Below, one piece after another: positions 62,151-64,000 of a stretch of 64,000 nt of DNA. The position numbers and the translations under genes are program-made. Source of the stretch: Ctenosaura bakeri (lineage: Eukaryota; Chordata; Lepidosauria; Squamata; Iguanidae); NCBI GenBank assembly GCA_948474755.1, contig CAOLHI010000649.1:434001-498000 (forward strand). Direction: 5' to 3'. Within the stretch, counting starts at the first letter, position 1, and every line of letters starts with the position of its first letter. The notes beneath the pieces were generated by a model. That model saw only the letters and a list, made by a program, of their open reading frames with translations, was not told the origin of the DNA and did no database searches.

Positions 62151-63162
62151 TAGTTTCAGAAAAGTATGTACAAAAACATTAATGAAGCATCAAATTGCAC
62201 ATACAAATACAACCAATGTTTAATTCGGCTAAAAGATATATAGACTAACATGCATTTCCAAATGATCAGAAGCTATTTAAAATCCTGCAATTGATTCTAA
62301 CTGGCCTTTAGTCACACTGGAGGGGGAAGAAAAGAGAAATACCACTCAACTTATTAACAGAAAATAGATTTCTCATAACAATAAAAACATATAGGTTTCT
62401 CCATCATGACTAACATAAGCCCCATTAACTTCACTGGGTCTCCTGTCAACATGACTGAGTATGAGTTCAAGAGAGTAGTTTCAACCACCACTGAAATTAG
62501 ATTTTATCATGTTTTTTCTCAGATTAGTGTTGATTAATATTGTCCTATCACTGTTGTTACCAGTATACGTGGCATTATACTTAGCAACATAATCAACTAA
62601 AGAAATGAGATCATCTGAACAGATGCATTTAAATGTATTTGGGGATGCCGCAACAACAAAGGAAAGGCACAGAAAATCACTGAACAGAGGAGAGAAGGGA
62701 AATGGTAGAAAGTGAAAGGCATGATAAAACACCCACTTGTAGCAAACCATGATGTTACGTATCTCATGTTCTTTTGAAATAAATTCTTCAACATAATTAA
62801 GAAGATAAATGAGAGGATCAAGGGCTAATGCATACCCACTCATTTCTTTTATACTTTCTACAATTGTGATATAGCTATCGGTGTTTCCACCCTATGTGAG
62901 AAGTCACTCTTTTCAACTTCATTTAATTAATATTTTCTATCACACTATTTTAAGACATGGCTAATTCTCCAAACCAATAAATACTGCTGATGTTTGATCC
63001 ATTAAAAGTCATTCCAAAACTTACAACACCAAAACAAATTAATAAGCCTTCCTTTTATAAATAATTCTATAGAAATTGCTTCCTGCTTCCTTTGCCAATT
63101 TTTTTTAAAAATACCTTTTCTACTGGTTTAGAGTTGCAAAAGATCCATGGTTTTTATTCTGA

Positions 63163-63361
63163 AGGCCTTGCTACACTACACCATTATAGTGCTATTATTC
63201 CACTTTCAACATCCTATGGAATCCTGGGGTTTGTAGTTTGGGGGGCATTTAGAATTCTCAGTTGGAGAGCTCTTGGGCCTCAGTAAACTACAAACCCCAG
63301 AATTCCACAGGATGTTGAAAGTGGAATAATAACACTATAATAGTGTAGGGTGGAAAGGGCT
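63163..63361. mobile_element. Palindromic MITE, family A, copy 4
   Basis: The left arm GGCCTTGCTACACTACACC with CCACTTTCAACATCCTATGG is matched at the right by GGATGTTGAAAGTGGAATAA and TGTAGGGTGGAAAGGGCT. The spacer is longer than in copy 1. It lies 305 bases beyond the exon A donor. Confidence 0.85.
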
Positions 63362-63665
63362 CGAACAGGTCAATTTTTCCCCTTACAAGTAAATAAACTG
63401 ATGTGAAAACAAGGCAACAAATGCTGCATGTACCAAAATACATGCATTTAAAACTGGTAATCATGTCAAGAAATAACAGCAAGCTCACATATATTTTATC
63501 TCCTGTCAACACCTGACGTGCTGCCTATATTTCCTACAGTTTCATACTTTTTAAAAATTACATGAGGAAGCCATCAGAACTTATTTTTTACATTTTTCAG
63601 AATTTATCAGAAACAGACACATTTGTCACATTTGTCACATTTGGAAAATTAAAAGAATGACTTAC

Positions 63666-63747
63666 TGAACTGTCTTTCACCAGAAGGGCACAACATTGGA
63701 TCCCTGCCATAAGCATCTTATGAGGATTCCATGCCACAGAGTTGGCC
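63666..63747 (-). CDS. GADL1: GADL1 internal exon A (PLP-lysine exon)
   Basis: Exon of glutamate decarboxylase-like 1, a cytosolic PLP-dependent group II decarboxylase; the family member is known to make beta-alanine from aspartate and, less efficiently, hypotaurine from cysteine sulfinate. The 82 bases supply the last base of an Arg codon and 27 codons, reading ANSVAWNPHKMLMAG then IQCCALLVKDSS. NPHK carries the Schiff-base lysine (codon 63717-63719). Boundaries are set by an acceptor ending ACAG before 63747 and a donor GTAAGT starting at 63665, phase 2 in and phase 0 out. The MLMAGIQCC stretch favours GADL1 over CSAD or GAD1/2. Human GADL1, as I recall it, has Asp where this exon has Asn after the first Ala; GAD enzymes also use Asn there. 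The upstream exon lies beyond the window. No frame damage, so the gene appears active. Confidence 0.95.
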
Positions 63748-64000
63748 CTGTGTAAGTGGTGGAAAGCACACTTTTTACTTGTTAACACACTCTGCAATAT
63801 TTAATACTCATATGGTAATTCAAAATAAGTGTGGGATACTTTTGCTCAGGCAAGCCCCAGATAGCGAAGCCAGCAGTAAGATACTGGCCCCCCCCCCAAA
63901 AAAAAAATATCTGGAGGTACAAAGATTTACCACTGTCAACCTGGAATTTTCTTTTATTTCTTTTCAAATTTGCTTCTGTTATCAAGAAAAAAAACTTTAA
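63748..64000 (-). other. GADL1: Start of the GADL1 intron upstream of exon A
   Basis: 253 bases of intron ending in the exon A acceptor, whose pyrimidine tract (TTTCCACCACTTACACAG) is weak. A C-run followed by an A-run lies at about 63889-63907. No other feature. Confidence 0.85.

Larger units (their letters stand above)
53612..63665 (-). other. GADL1: GADL1 intron between exons A and B
   Basis: GT-AG intron of 10,054 bases with DNA transposons at 54.16-54.62 kb, LINE 3' ends at 56.56 and 57.48 kb, a split tRNA-type SINE, and a palindromic MITE at 63.2 kb. I recognise nothing in about 53612-54155, 54820-55600, 55690-56340, 56772-57190, 58263-59935, 60510-61420 and 62155-63160. Confidence 0.9.

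Noticed and set aside
62481..62843. 120-codon minus-strand frame
   Set aside because: No recognisable family, no splice sites with GADL1 phases, and low-complexity hydrophobic runs; treated as chance.
45088..63747. Exons belonging to CSAD or GAD1/GAD2
   Set aside because: The wording of [25 protein letters not shown] and LEERVNRAL fits GADL1; CSAD and GAD differ at these places as I recall them.

Overview
The window is vertebrate, intron-rich genomic DNA, most likely from a squamate reptile (lizard). It shows AT-rich non-coding sequence with small exons bounded by GT/AG splice sites, tRNA-derived SINEs of the Sauria type, 5S rRNA-derived SINEs like those of iguanian lizards, CR1, L2-like and L1 LINEs, and several palindromic DNA-transposon families. 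The species is not resolvable from the sequence alone.

One protein-coding gene is present. Four consecutive internal exons on the minus strand (63747-63666, 53611-53412, 46976-46925, 45177-45088) encode 141 codons in one uninterrupted frame across matching splice phases. They match the C-terminal half of the pyridoxal-phosphate decarboxylase catalytic region of GADL1 (acidic amino acid decarboxylase of the GAD/CSAD group), including the cofactor-binding Asn-Pro-His-Lys. The 5' exons lie beyond 64000. The terminal exon was not found, so everything from 45087 down to 1 reads as one intron of at least 45 kb.

Everything else is intronic and dominated by mobile elements. 0-2 kb: Sauria SINE and a + strand L2-like reverse transcriptase relic. 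4.4-5.4 kb: two palindromic MITEs. 7.5-8.3 kb: a cluster of four SINEs from three families. 11.2-12.5 kb: a CR1 piece with an SGNH-esterase ORF1 end and an endonuclease but no reverse transcriptase. 13.1-14.2 kb: a second L2-like relic, minus strand. 19.2-23.0 kb: a young L1 with one internal stop and a 14-base target duplication. 23.6-30 kb: SINEs and MITEs. 34.7-38.7 kb: an old minus-strand L1 carrying a GC-rich minisatellite-bearing insert, itself inside an older repeat. 42.7-43.1 kb: a strikingly CpG-rich 430-bp element with terminal inverted repeats. 44.8-51.7 kb: Sauria SINEs in both orientations around exons C and D. 53-54.6 kb: adjoining DNA transposons. 56.6 and 57.5 kb: LINE 3' fragments with long target duplications. 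63.2 kb: another palindromic MITE.

I found no undescribed multi-gene system. The observations most worth checking are the CpG-rich element, the coincident 5' truncation points of two L1 copies, the splice acceptor built from a (CT)n microsatellite, the inverted SINEs flanking GADL1 exons, and a perfect CTCF-core match.
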